A stretch of DNA of 64,000 bases, from NCBI GenBank assembly GCA_947495165.1, contig CANLXM010000002.1, forward strand, positions 62,001-126,000, read 5' to 3'. Shown here in pieces: positions 26,985 to 35,966 of the stretch. The notes under the pieces are model-generated. The model saw only the letters and a list, made by a program, of their open reading frames with translations, was not told the origin of the DNA and did not search any database. Source of the DNA: an uncultured Cellulomonadaceae bacterium (GTDB taxonomy: Bacteria; Actinomycetota; Actinomycetes; Actinomycetales; Cellulomonadaceae). Made by a program: the position numbers and the translations under genes. Within the stretch, counting starts at the first letter, position 1; every line of letters begins with the position of its first letter.

Positions 26985-27018
26985 CCGGGGGCGGGGTGCT
27001 CGCGCACCCCGCCCCCGG
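26985..27018 (+). terminator. Hairpin after adhE
   Basis: A perfect 15-base-pair stem (26985-26999 with 27004-27018) around a TCGC loop, 7 bases after the adhE stop. It has no T-run, as is common for actinobacterial terminators. Confidence 0.75.
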
Positions 27019-27024
27019 CGCACG

Positions 27025-27062
27025 ACGAAGCCCCGGCCGTCCGTAGACGACCGGGGCTTCGT
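27025..27062. terminator. Bidirectional terminator between adhE and the VanY-type gene
   Basis: ACGAAGCCCCGG (27025-27036) and CCGGGGCTTCGT (27051-27062) pair perfectly over 12 bases and can act on both convergent transcripts. Confidence 0.75.
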
Positions 27063-27085
27063 GACGTCGAGCTAGCGCCGACCGC

Positions 27086-27928
27086 TCAGGAGACGTCCTC
27101 GACGCCGCTGGTGTACTCCCAGTGCCAGGGCTCGTACGCACCGGAGCCGCCGGGCCGCGCCCACGCGGGGTTGTCCCAGCCGTAGACCGGGCCGTTCGCC
27201 TTGAGCCAGTTCCAGACGGCGCTCGAGCCGTAGCTCCCGCCGCACAGGTCGATCGCCAGACCCCAGCCGTGCATGGAGCGGCCCGGGACCGCGGCAAGGC
27301 CGGGCTTGGTCCACGCCACGCGCTGCTGGGAGCCGTAGGTGCGGTAGGAGTCCGTCAGGCAGATGTCGCGACCGAACTTCGCGCGGAACGCGTCGTTGAG
27401 CGCGGTGAGCGAGAGCGCGGCCTCCGGCTGGAGCTGGTGCCCGCTCTGCCACAGGTCGCACAGCTCGGCGTCGCTCAGCTGTCCGTTCGAGCTCGTGACG
27501 ACCGTCGTGAGGTCGCAGGCCGGCTGCTCCTCGCGCGCTGCGGCGCGGCTCACGGCCGCGCTGTCACGGGCGGCGAGGAGGTCGGCGTCGGCCACGATGA
27601 CCGCCTCGGTCTGGACGCTGCGCTCCGAGGTGAGCACCTCGAGCGTGCTGAGACCGGCCGGGGCGTAGGCGGACGCTGCCTGCGGCGCGAGCCCCGGGCT
27701 GCCGCTGCCCGCGGTGATCGGGACGACGATCGTCGCTGCGGCGAGAGACGCCAGGACGCCCGAGCGGGCGAGCCAGCGGTGTCCCTCGGTCGTCTTCGCG
27801 GCGGGCCGGCGGGCGCGCCGCGTCTGGCGCGACGGGCCGCCCTGCGCCTCACGCAGAGCACGACGGGACGGGAGAGGAGCCGGGGACCCCTGGGGCGCGG
27901 GCGCGCTCGTCAGGTGGCTGGTCTCCAC
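27086..27928 (-). CDS. VanY-type D-alanyl-D-alanine carboxypeptidase, exported
   Basis: A 280-residue peptidoglycan hydrolase that would trim the terminal D-Ala from stem peptides outside the membrane. The first 50 residues are basic and form a long cytoplasmic leader, followed by one hydrophobic segment at about 54-75 (signal or anchor). The C-terminal 110 residues are the zinc peptidase: SYRTYGSQ, then SMHGWGLAIDL (SxHxxGxAxD ligands) and EPWHWEY with the third ligand. The GTG at 27928 has GGAGG just upstream. A direct repeat resembling MtrA-type boxes lies in its leader near 28061-28078. Confidence 0.87.
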   Translation of the reverse strand: METSHLTSAPAPQGSPAPLPSRRALREAQGGPSRQTRRARRPAAKTTEGHRWLARSGVLASLAAATIVVPITAGSGSPGLAPQAASAYAPAGLSTLEVLTSERSVQTEAVIVADADLLAARDSAAVSRAAAREEQPACDLTTVVTSSNGQLSDAELCDLWQSGHQLQPEAALSLTALNDAFRAKFGRDICLTDSYRTYGSQQRVAWTKPGLAAVPGRSMHGWGLAIDLCGGSYGSSAVWNWLKANGPVYGWDNPAWARPGGSGAYEPWHWEYTSGVEDVS

Positions 27929-28216
27929 GGCACCTCCGATGCTCGGTTCGGGGGGGGGCACAGGGCCACCCCGGGGCAGTTCATGGTCGGACCGACCCGA
28001 CGTCCTGAGACACGGCGCGGGCACAGCGCAGGAGCGCGGTGCGGCCCACCGGACGGGTTCGGTTACGGAAGCATAACGACACGAGGGCCATCCGACCAAC
28101 ATCCCATCGGCAAGATCACATCCGACCTGAAGGTCTTGACCGGACGAGCTCCGCATGGTGCGGTCGGACGGCCCCGCTGCGTGACCTCGGGCGACCGGGT
28201 GTGAAACGCTGTCGCC

Positions 28217-28933
28217 ATGGTCGAGATCCCCGCTCCGGTGTCGGTGCTCGTCGTCGAGGACGAGCCGGCGATCGCCACCGCGGTCGCCCAGCGCCTCACC
28301 GCCGAGGGCTGGAACGTCGAGGTGGCACGCGACGGGCACAGCGCGCTCACCGCCGCAGCCCGCCTGCAGCCCGACGTCGTCGTGCTCGACGTCATGCTCC
28401 CCGGCATCGACGGGCTCGAGGTCTGCCGCCGCCTCCAGGCGGAGCAGCCCGTCCCCGTGCTCATGCTCACCGCCCGCGACGACGAGACGGACATGCTCGT
28501 CGGCCTGGGCGTCGGCGCGGACGACTACATGACGAAGCCGTTCTCGATGCGGGAGCTGGTCGCACGGCTCAAGGCGCTGGTGCGCCGCGTCGAGCGCGCC
28601 GCCCAGGTCGCCGCCTCCCAGGTGGCCGAGCCGCCGATCAACGCGGGCGACGTCGTCATCGACCGCGCGCAGCGCCGCGTCACGCGGGGCGACGTGGAGG
28701 TGCACCTGACCCCGACCGAGTTCGACCTGCTCGTCATGCTGGCCTCGAGCCCGCGCACCGTGCTCACCCGCGAGCGCCTGCTGGCCGAGGTGTGGGACTG
28801 GGCCGACGCGAGCGGCACCCGCACCGTCGACTCCCACATCAAGGCCGTGCGCCGCAAGCTCGGCGCCGAGCTGATCCGCACGGTCCACGGGGTCGGCTAC
28901 GCCTTCGAGCCTCCTGTGCCCGACGCCCGCTGA
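28217..28933 (+). CDS. OmpR-family response regulator
   Basis: A 238-residue two-component regulator: receiver domain (residues 8-125) with acidic pocket E14/D15 and phospho-acceptor Asp58 in VVVLDVMLPG, Lys in TKPFS, then a winged-helix domain (LTPTEFDLLVMLASSPRTVLTRERLL, VDSHIKAVRRKLG). The partner kinase starts 13 bases downstream and an ABC exporter follows, so the regulator probably controls that exporter in response to an envelope signal. The 288-base gap upstream (27929-28216) includes a run of nine G; no clear promoter was seen for this direction. Confidence 0.93.
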   Translation: MVEIPAPVSVLVVEDEPAIATAVAQRLTAEGWNVEVARDGHSALTAAARLQPDVVVLDVMLPGIDGLEVCRRLQAEQPVPVLMLTARDDETDMLVGLGVGADDYMTKPFSMRELVARLKALVRRVERAAQVAASQVAEPPINAGDVVIDRAQRRVTRGDVEVHLTPTEFDLLVMLASSPRTVLTRERLLAEVWDWADASGTRTVDSHIKAVRRKLGAELIRTVHGVGYAFEPPVPDAR

Positions 28934-28945
28934 GGGCCGCTGACG

Positions 28946-30076
28946 ATGCGCGGCACACCCCGGCACGTGCGCGGACACACGCACCTGCCCGACCTGCGCC
29001 CCCTCGACGTGGCGCGCTCGCTCAAGACGAAGCTCGGCGTGCTCACGATCGCCACCAATACACTGGCCGTCCTCATCACCTGGCTCGGCCTACGCAACCA
29101 CCTGGGCCCCTCGCGCACCCTGCCGCTCGCGATCGCCGTCGCGCTCGTCGTGACGCTGCTGCTCGCGCGCGGCATGACGTCCCCGCTGCGGGAGATGACC
29201 GCGGCCGCACGCGCGATGGCCGACGGGGACTATTCCCGCCGGGTGCAGGCCACGAGCCGCGACGAGGTCGGTCAGCTCGCCCACGCGTTCAACCAGATGA
29301 GCACCGACCTCGAGCAGGGCGAGCAGCTGCGGCGCGACCTGATCGCGAACGTCTCCCACGAGCTGCGCACCCCCGTCGCCGCGCTGCACGCCCAGCTGGA
29401 GAACATGGTCGACGGCGTCACCGAGCCCACACCCGCGACCCTCCAGGTGTCCCTCGCCCAGACCGAGCGGCTGACGCGCCTGGTCTCCTACCTGCTCGAC
29501 CTGTCCCGCCTCGAGGCCGGCGCGTCCGCGCTGAGCGTGTCCGACGTCCCGCTCGAGCAGTTCTTGTCCGACGCCGCCGGGTCGGTCGCGATGGTCGAGG
29601 CCGGCAAGCAGCTCGAGTTCGAGGTCGACGTGCAGCCGGCTGACCTCACCGTGCCCGCGGACCGCGACCGCCTGCGCCAGATCCTCACCAACCTGCTGCA
29701 GAACGCGATCCGGCACTCCCCGTTCGGCTCGACCGTCCGGTTGTCCGCCCGCCGCGCCGACAACCACGTGGTCATCGACGTCGCCGACGACGGGCCCGGG
29801 ATCGCGCCGGGTGACCGCGAGCGCGTGTTCGAGCGGTTCGCCCGCGGCACCGGCACCGGGAGCCCGGCCACGGGGGCCACCGGAGGCACGGGGATCGGCC
29901 TGGCGATCGTCCGCTGGGCGGTCTCGTTGCACGGCGGGACCATCGAGGTCGCCGACTCCGACCACGGCGCGACCATGCGGCTGCGGCTCCCCGCACCCGT
30001 GCTCAGCCCACCGACGTCGCAGCCCCGCGCCGCTCGCACGCCAGCATCACCCGAGGAGGACCATGACGACCGATGA
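28946..30076 (+). CDS. Sensor histidine kinase
   Basis: A 376-residue membrane kinase. Two closely spaced hydrophobic segments (about 31-48 and 58-75) leave almost no extracellular loop, so it probably senses within the membrane or through the exporter, as intramembrane-sensing kinases do. A HAMP domain follows (TSPLREMTAAARAMADGDYSRRV), then HisKA with the phospho-accepting His138 (NVSHELRTPVAALHAQ) and a HATPase domain (N-box LLQNAIRHSP, DDGPGIAPG, GGTGIGLAIV). Its end overlaps the ABC ATPase start by 14 bases. Confidence 0.93.
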   Translation: MRGTPRHVRGHTHLPDLRPLDVARSLKTKLGVLTIATNTLAVLITWLGLRNHLGPSRTLPLAIAVALVVTLLLARGMTSPLREMTAAARAMADGDYSRRVQATSRDEVGQLAHAFNQMSTDLEQGEQLRRDLIANVSHELRTPVAALHAQLENMVDGVTEPTPATLQVSLAQTERLTRLVSYLLDLSRLEAGASALSVSDVPLEQFLSDAAGSVAMVEAGKQLEFEVDVQPADLTVPADRDRLRQILTNLLQNAIRHSPFGSTVRLSARRADNHVVIDVADDGPGIAPGDRERVFERFARGTGTGSPATGATGGTGIGLAIVRWAVSLHGGTIEVADSDHGATMRLRLPAPVLSPPTSQPRAARTPASPEEDHDDR

Positions 30077-30992
30077 CGGCACCATCCGCATCGAACGCCT
30101 GAGCAAGCAGTTCGGCGCCGTGCGCGCGGTCGAGGACCTGACGTTCGAGGTCCGGCCCGGCGCCGTGACGGGCTTCCTCGGACCCAACGGGGCAGGGAAG
30201 ACGACGACCATGCGGATGCTGCTCGGCCTGGTGCGTCCCACGGCGGGCACCGCGACCATCGGCGGCCGCGCCTACCAGGACCTCGCCGCACCGCTGCGCA
30301 CGGTGGGCGCCGCGCTCGACGCGAGCTTCCACCCCGGGCGCACCGCGCTCGACCACCTGCGGGTGTACGCCCCCGCCGCCGGAGCCTCCGACGCACGCTG
30401 CCGCATGCTGCTCGAGGTCGTCGGGCTCGCCGACGTGGCCGGACGGCGCGCAGGCGGGTTCTCGCTCGGCATGCGCCAGCGGCTCGCGCTCGCGACCACG
30501 CTCCTGGGGGATCCCCGAGTCCTGGTCCTCGACGAGCCCGCGAACGGTCTCGATCCGGAGGGCATCGTCTGGCTGCGCGGGTTCCTGCGGCACCTCGCGA
30601 GCGAGGGTCGGACGGTCCTGGTCTCGAGCCACCTGCTCTCCGAGGTCCAGCAGTCGGTCGACGACGTCGTCGTCATCTCCCAGGGGCGGCTCGCGCACGC
30701 GTCGTCGCTCGCCGCTCTCGCCCGCCTGACCTCGCTGCGCACCCGGGTGACCGGGCCGGACGTCCCCGGCCTCACCGCGCTCGCGGGCGCTCGCGGCTGG
30801 CACGCGACGCCGAGCGGCACCGGCATCGTGGTCCACGAGGTGCCCGCGGCCGAGGTCGGCGCGGCTGCCTACGCCGCCGGTCTCGAGCTGCACGGGCTGA
30901 CCGAGGAGAGCTCGGGTCTCGAGGAGGTCTTCCTCCGGCTCGTCACTCCCCCGCCCGCCGTCCTTCCCCAGCCTGCCGGAGGTGCCGCATGA
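30063..30992 (+). CDS. ABC transporter ATP-binding protein (exporter type)
   Basis: A 309-residue ATPase of the bacitracin/antibiotic-exporter-like class. It has Walker A GPNGAGKTTTMR, the signature FSLGMRQRLALA, Walker B VLVLDEPANGLDPEG and the H-loop SSHLLSEV. A C-terminal extension of about 90 residues (ALAGARGWHATPSGT...) is typical of this class. The next gene, its permease, overlaps by 4 bases. The preceding two-component system suggests that the exporter responds to membrane stress or a peptide compound. Confidence 0.93.
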   Translation: MTTDDGTIRIERLSKQFGAVRAVEDLTFEVRPGAVTGFLGPNGAGKTTTMRMLLGLVRPTAGTATIGGRAYQDLAAPLRTVGAALDASFHPGRTALDHLRVYAPAAGASDARCRMLLEVVGLADVAGRRAGGFSLGMRQRLALATTLLGDPRVLVLDEPANGLDPEGIVWLRGFLRHLASEGRTVLVSSHLLSEVQQSVDDVVVISQGRLAHASSLAALARLTSLRTRVTGPDVPGLTALAGARGWHATPSGTGIVVHEVPAAEVGAAAYAAGLELHGLTEESSGLEEVFLRLVTPPPAVLPQPAGGAA

Positions 30993-31783
30993 GAACCGCG
31001 ATCACGATGGAGGCGCGCAAGCTCGCCTCGACCCGGCTGTGGTGGGTGCTGCTGATCGTCATGGCGGGCTACATGGTCTTCCTCGCGGTGCTGATGGCCT
31101 TCACCTCGGTCCAGGCCGGCACCGAGGTGCCCGCCAGCGACCCCGAGACGACGGTCCTGGGCGTGTACACCATCGCGACGGCGCTCGGCTACGTGTTCCC
31201 GGCGATCGTCGGGACGCTCTCGGTCACGTCCGAGGTCCGGCACCGCACGCTCGCCCAGACGCTCCTCGCGGATCCCCGGCGCAGCAGGCTCGTCGCGGCC
31301 AAGATGATCGGAGCCGTGCCGGTCGGGCTCGCGCTCGGGCTCGTCGGCAGCCTCGCGTGCCTGGGGGCCGGTGCCGCGACGTTCACGCTCCTCGACGTCG
31401 ACCCGCTCCTCGGGTCGTCGGCCGTCTGGCGCGCGGTCGGCCTCTCCGTCGTCGCGCTCACCCTGTGGACCGTCGTCGGGGTCGGCCTGGGCACCGTGCT
31501 CACCAACCAGGTCGCCGCCCTCGTCGTGATCCTCGCGTTCACCCAGTTCGTGGAACCCATCCTCCGGGGCGCGCTCTCCCTGCCCTTCGACGGCCGCCTC
31601 GCCGCCGTGGCGTCCTACCTGCCGGGCGCCGCGGGGGAAGCCATGGCGGGCGCGAGCCTGTACACGACGCTGGGCATGGGCGAGCTCCTCGTGTGGTGGC
31701 AGGGGGCGCTCGTCCTCGCGGGGTACGCGGTGGTCCTCGCCGCGCTCGGCCGCGTCACGACGTTGACGCGCGACCTCACCTGA
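30989..31783 (+). CDS. ABC-2 type transporter permease
   Basis: A 264-residue membrane protein with about six hydrophobic segments and the pattern of ABC-2 permeases: an N-terminal amphipathic start (MRTAITMEARKLASTRLWW), and between the segments SVTSEVRHRTLAQTLLADPRRSRLVAAK, common to drug or peptide export permeases. It starts with an ATGA overlap on the ATPase gene and forms one transporter with it. The substrate is unknown. Confidence 0.88.
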   Translation: MRTAITMEARKLASTRLWWVLLIVMAGYMVFLAVLMAFTSVQAGTEVPASDPETTVLGVYTIATALGYVFPAIVGTLSVTSEVRHRTLAQTLLADPRRSRLVAAKMIGAVPVGLALGLVGSLACLGAGAATFTLLDVDPLLGSSAVWRAVGLSVVALTLWTVVGVGLGTVLTNQVAALVVILAFTQFVEPILRGALSLPFDGRLAAVASYLPGAAGEAMAGASLYTTLGMGELLVWWQGALVLAGYAVVLAALGRVTTLTRDLT

Positions 31784-32043
31784 CGCGCGGGACACCGTGC
31801 GCGACGATGGGGCGGGACGCGGCGCGCTACCGAACGATGGCCTAACGCACGCTCGCTTTGGCGCCTGTTCACGCCACCCTTGCTCAGATTTTGCCAAGCC
31901 TGGGGACGGGTGTCGTATCCCGCGAAGTCAAGGGGCCAAAAGGCCTGTTCTGGGGCCCCGGACCCGTGCTCGGGCCGTAGGGTTGTACTCAAGTACGCCG
32001 CCCGGGAGGCGGCCCAGCGAATCGTGGAAGAGGCGATCTCCGA
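31784..32043. other. 260-base non-coding gap before kgd
   Basis: No convincing coding frame. It must hold the kgd promoter and leader. A small palindrome GTACT-CA-AGTAC (31985-31996) lies about 50 bases before the kgd start, next to TAGGGT at 31978-31983 that could be a -10. No terminator hairpin for the upstream permease gene was recognised. Confidence 0.4.
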
Positions 32044-35000
32044 GTGTCCGCACATGCTGAATCAAAGCCGATCAGCGCCGTCAGCGCCGCCTTTGGCGCC
32101 AACGAATGGCTCGTCGACGAGCTGTACGAGCAGTACCTGAAGGACAAGAACGCCGTCGACCCCGCCTGGTGGGACTTCTTCGCCGACTACAAGCCGGGTG
32201 AGACCGACCCCGCGACCGCCCCGGCGCCGCAGGGCGAGCACCGGCGCGAGACGCCCGAGGCGACCGCCTCTCGACCCGCGCCCGCCGAACCCGCGGAGCC
32301 CGCGGAGCCCGCCCGCGACCGTGCCGCGACGCCGTCGTCCAGCACGTCCACCCAGGCGACCGCCGAGCAGACCGCCGCCGAGCGCAAGGCCGCCAAGCCC
32401 GCCCTCGCGACGAAGGAGCCGGCGAGCACGCAGGACGCTCCGGCCCCGCCGCCGGTCGCGACCGCGCAGCCCGCGACCGCGCCGTACGCCCAGCGGCCGG
32501 CCACCCGCACCGCCGCGGCGACCGAGCAGGCGGCGGACAACGTCGAGAAGCTCCGCGGTCCTGCCGCGCGCGTGGTGACGAACATGGAGGCGAGCCTCCA
32601 GGTCCCCACCGCCACGTCGGTCCGGGCCGTCCCGGCGAAGCTCATGGTCGACAACCGGATCGTCGTCAACAACCACCTGGCGCGCGGGCGTGGCGGGAAG
32701 ATCTCCTTCACGCACCTGATCGGGTTCGCGCTCGTCGAGTCCCTCGCCGAGATGCCCGCCATGAACGCGGGCTACACCCAGCTCGACGGCAAGCCTGCCG
32801 TGCACCACCCGGCCGACGTCAACCTCGGCCTCGCGATCGACCTGCCCAAGCCGGACGGCACCCGCCAGCTGCTGGTGCCGAGCATCAAGAAGGCGCAGAC
32901 GCTCGACTTCGCGCAGTTCTGGGCCGCCTACGAGGACGTCGTCCGGCGGGCCCGGGGGGCCAAGCTCACGGTCGAGGACTTCGCGGGCACGACGATCTCG
33001 CTGACCAACCCCGGCACGCTCGGCACCGTGCACTCCGTGCCGCGGCTCATGCAGGGCCAGGGCGCGATCATCGGCGTGGGCGCGATGGACTACCCGGCCG
33101 AGTTCCAGGGTGCCTCCGAGGAGCGCCTCGCGAGGATGGGCATCTCCAAGACGCTCACGATCACCTCGACGTACGACCACCGCATCATCCAGGGCGCCCA
33201 CTCCGGCGACTTCCTGCGCATCATGGGCAACAAGCTGCTCGGGCTCGACGGCTTCTACGACCGCGTGTTCGCAGCCCTGCGCGTCCCCTACGAGCCTGTC
33301 CGCTGGGTCCGGGACAACACCGTCAACGAGGACGTCGAGGCCAACAAGCCCGCGCGCATCGCCGAGCTCATCCACGCCTTCCGCTCGCGCGGTCACCTCA
33401 TGGCCGACACGGACCCGCTCGCGTTCCGCGTCCGGCGCCACCCTGACCTGGACGTCCAGACGCACGAGCTGACCCTCTGGGACCTGGACCGCACCTTCCC
33501 CACGGGCGGGTTCGGCGGGAAGCCGAAGGACACCCTGCGCAACGTGCTGGGCCTGCTGCGCGACTCGTACTGCCGCACGATCGGTGCGGAGTACATGCAC
33601 CTGGCCGACCGCACCCAGCGCAAGTGGCTCCAGGCGCGCCTCGAGGCGGGCTACGAGCGCACGCCGCGCGAGGAGCAGCTGCGGATCCTGCGGCGGCTCA
33701 ACGCCGCAGAGGCCTTCGAGACCTTCCTCCAGACCAAGTTCGTGGGCCAGAAGCGCTTCTCCCTCGAGGGCGGCGAGTCCGTGATCCCGCTGCTCGACGC
33801 CGTGCTGACGCAGTCCGCCCGCGCCGGCCTCGACGAGGTCTGCATCGGGATGGCCCACCGCGGGCGCCTCAACGTGCTCGCGAACATCGCGGGCAAGAGC
33901 TACGCGCAGATCTTCGCGGAGTTCGAGGGCAACATGGACCCCAAGTCCGTGCAGGGCTCGGGCGACGTGAAGTACCACCTCGGCACCGAGGGCATGTTCA
34001 CCGCGGAGACGGGCGAGAAGACGAAGGTCTACCTCGCGGCCAACCCGTCCCACCTGGAGGCCGTCGACGGCGTCCTCGAGGGTGTCGTGCGCGCCAAGCA
34101 GGACCGGATCGACCTCGGTGGAGACGGCTTCTCCGTGCTGCCGATCCTCATCCACGGCGACGCGGCCTTCGCCGGCCAGGGCGTCGTGACCGAGACGCTC
34201 AACCTCGCCCAGCTGCGCGGCTACCGCACCGGCGGCACGATCCACGTGATCATCAACAACCAGGTCGGCTTCACGACCGGCCCGTCGTCGTCGCGCTCGA
34301 CCCTGTACGCGACCGACGTGGCCAAGGGCCTGCAGGTCCCGATCTTCCACGTCAACGGCGACGACCCCGAGGCCGTGGTCCGGGTGGCCGAGCTCGCCTT
34401 CGCGTTCCGCGAGGAGTTCGACCGCGACGTCGTCATCGACCTCGTCTGCTACCGCCGCCGCGGGCACAACGAGGGTGACGACCCCTCGATGACGCAGCCG
34501 CTGATGTACAACCTGATCGAGGCGAAGCGCTCGACCCGCAAGCTCTACACGGAGAACCTGGTCGCGCGCGGGGACATCACGCTCGAGGAGGCCGAGCAGG
34601 TCCTGCAGGACTACCAGAACCAGCTCGAGCGCGTGTTCACCGAGACCAAGGAGGGCGGCTTCCTGCCGCCCGCCGACGCCGAGGCCGTGCGCGGCCTCGA
34701 ACGGCCCGAGTCGCAGCGCGAGGACGCCGGCACGATGGTCGGCTGGCAGACCGCCGTGCCCGCCTCCGTGCTCGAGCGGATCGGCAAGGCGCACACGAGC
34801 GCGCCCGCCGGGTTCACCGTCCACCCCAAGCTGGCCCAGATGCTCGCCAAGCGCGAGCAGATGTCCCGGGACGGCGGCATCGACTGGGGCTTCGGCGAGA
34901 TCCTCGCGTTCGGCTCCCTGCTGATCGAGGGCACGCCCGTGCGCCTGGCTGGTCAGGACTCCCGTCGCGGCACCTTCGTGCAGCGTCACGCGGTGCTGCA

Positions 35001-35895
35001 CGACCGGGAGACCGGCGCCGAGTGGACGCCGCTGCTCTACCTGTCCGGCGACCAGGCCAAGTTCTGGGTGTACGACTCCTCGCTCAGCGAGTACGCCGCC
35101 CTCGCCTTCGAGTACGGCTACTCGGTCGAGCGTCCGGACGCCCTCGTGCTGTGGGAGGCGCAGTTCGGCGACTTCGTCAACGGCGCGCAGACCGTGATCG
35201 ACGAGTTCATCTCCTCCTCGGAGCAGAAGTGGGGCCAGCGGTCCTCGCTCGTCATGCTCCTCCCCCACGGGTACGAGGGTCAGGGGCCGGACCACTCGTC
35301 GGCGCGCATCGAGCGATTCCTGCAGATGGGCGCCGAGGACAACATGACGATCGCGCAGCCGAGCACGCCGGCGTCGCACTTCCACCTGCTGCGCCAGCAG
35401 GCCTACGCGCGTCCCCGTCGTCCGCTCGTGGTCTTCACGCCCAAGCAGCTCCTGCGGCTCAAGGCCGCAGCCTCACCGGTCGAGGACTTCACGCACGGCA
35501 AGTTCGAGCCCGTGATCGGCGACGCCGAGTACGCCGGCAGGCAGGTGGACCGCGTGCTCCTGTGCTCCGGCCGCGTCTACTACGACCTGCTGGCCCGCCG
35601 CACCAAGAACGGCGACGACCGCACGGCGATCGTCCGGATGGAGCAGCTGTACCCGTTCGCGGCGGACGAGCTCGAGGCGGCGCTGGCACCGTTCGGCGAC
35701 GCCGAGCTCGTGTGGGTGCAGGACGAGCCCGAGAACCAGGGCCCGTGGCCGACCATGTCGGCCCAGATCCCGAACGTGCTCGGTCGCCAGGTCCGCGTGG
35801 TCTCCCGCAAGGCCTCGGCCTCACCCTCGGCCGGGACGGCCAAGAAGCACGCAGCGCAGCAGGAGAAGCTCCTCACGGAGGCGTTCGCCCGCTGA
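32044..35895 (+). CDS. kgd: Multifunctional 2-oxoglutarate decarboxylase/dehydrogenase E1-E2 protein
   Basis: A 1283-residue TCA-cycle enzyme of the actinobacterial Kgd type, fusing an acyltransferase-like domain to the thiamin-diphosphate E1 part. It decarboxylates 2-oxoglutarate and, with AceE/Lpd partners, forms succinyl-CoA. The N-terminal helix (WLVDELYEQYLKDKNAVDPAWWDFF) is followed by an Ala/Pro linker (about 55-165), then the E2 catalytic domain ending with YDHRIIQGAHSGDF. The E1 region has GMAHRGRLNVLANI, GDVKYHLG, the ThDP motif near HVNGDDPEAVV and RRRGHNEGDDPS. The linker carries no lipoyl domain. In relatives the FHA protein GarA inhibits it. The GTG start gives the expected N-terminal helix. 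Confidence 0.96.
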   Translation: MSAHAESKPISAVSAAFGANEWLVDELYEQYLKDKNAVDPAWWDFFADYKPGETDPATAPAPQGEHRRETPEATASRPAPAEPAEPAEPARDRAATPSSSTSTQATAEQTAAERKAAKPALATKEPASTQDAPAPPPVATAQPATAPYAQRPATRTAAATEQAADNVEKLRGPAARVVTNMEASLQVPTATSVRAVPAKLMVDNRIVVNNHLARGRGGKISFTHLIGFALVESLAEMPAMNAGYTQLDGKPAVHHPADVNLGLAIDLPKPDGTRQLLVPSIKKAQTLDFAQFWAAYEDVVRRARGAKLTVEDFAGTTISLTNPGTLGTVHSVPRLMQGQGAIIGVGAMDYPAEFQGASEERLARMGISKTLTITSTYDHRIIQGAHSGDFLRIMGNKLLGLDGFYDRVFAALRVPYEPVRWVRDNTVNEDVEANKPARIAELIHAFRSRGHLMADTDPLAFRVRRHPDLDVQTHELTLWDLDRTFPTGGFGGKPKDTLRNVLGLLRDSYCRTIGAEYMHLADRTQRKWLQARLEAGYERTPREEQLRILRRLNAAEAFETFLQTKFVGQKRFSLEGGESVIPLLDAVLTQSARAGLDEVCIGMAHRGRLNVLANIAGKSYAQIFAEFEGNMDPKSVQGSGDVKYHLGTEGMFTAETGEKTKVYLAANPSHLEAVDGVLEGVVRAKQDRIDLGGDGFSVLPILIHGDAAFAGQGVVTETLNLAQLRGYRTGGTIHVIINNQVGFTTGPSSSRSTLYATDVAKGLQVPIFHVNGDDPEAVVRVAELAFAFREEFDRDVVIDLVCYRRRGHNEGDDPSMTQPLMYNLIEAKRSTRKLYTENLVARGDITLEEAEQVLQDYQNQLERVFTETKEGGFLPPADAEAVRGLERPESQREDAGTMVGWQTAVPASVLERIGKAHTSAPAGFTVHPKLAQMLAKREQMSRDGGIDWGFGEILAFGSLLIEGTPVRLAGQDSRRGTFVQRHAVLHDRETGAEWTPLLYLSGDQAKFWVYDSSLSEYAALAFEYGYSVERPDALVLWEAQFGDFVNGAQTVIDEFISSSEQKWGQRSSLVMLLPHGYEGQGPDHSSARIERFLQMGAEDNMTIAQPSTPASHFHLLRQQAYARPRRPLVVFTPKQLLRLKAAASPVEDFTHGKFEPVIGDAEYAGRQVDRVLLCSGRVYYDLLARRTKNGDDRTAIVRMEQLYPFAADELEAALAPFGDAELVWVQDEPENQGPWPTMSAQIPNVLGRQVRVVSRKASASPSAGTAKKHAAQQEKLLTEAFAR

Positions 35896-35899
35896 GCGC

Positions 35900-35939
35900 A
35901 CGACGAAGGGCCGGCACACAGGTGCCGGCCCTTCGTCGT
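35900..35939. terminator. Terminator between kgd and the aldo/keto reductase
   Basis: ACGACGAAGGGCCGGCAC (35900-35917) pairs perfectly with 35922-35939 over 18 bases around an ACAG loop. It sits 4 bases after the kgd stop and can serve both convergent genes. Confidence 0.85.
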
Positions 35940-35966
35940 CCCGGTCTCACGCCGGCGGGGAGCCTG

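Noticed and set aside
27929-28110. CCGAACCCGTC on the minus strand before the VanY gene, resembling part of a c-di-AMP (ydaO) riboswitch
   Set aside because: The other conserved elements (GGGGACCCA, GGGGTGAA and their spacing) were not found upstream of it, so the match is probably chance.
32062-35385. A 1107-codon open frame antisense to kgd
   Set aside because: It is a shadow of kgd caused by high GC and third-position bias; its translation is a low-complexity Arg/Gly/Val mix with no family motif.
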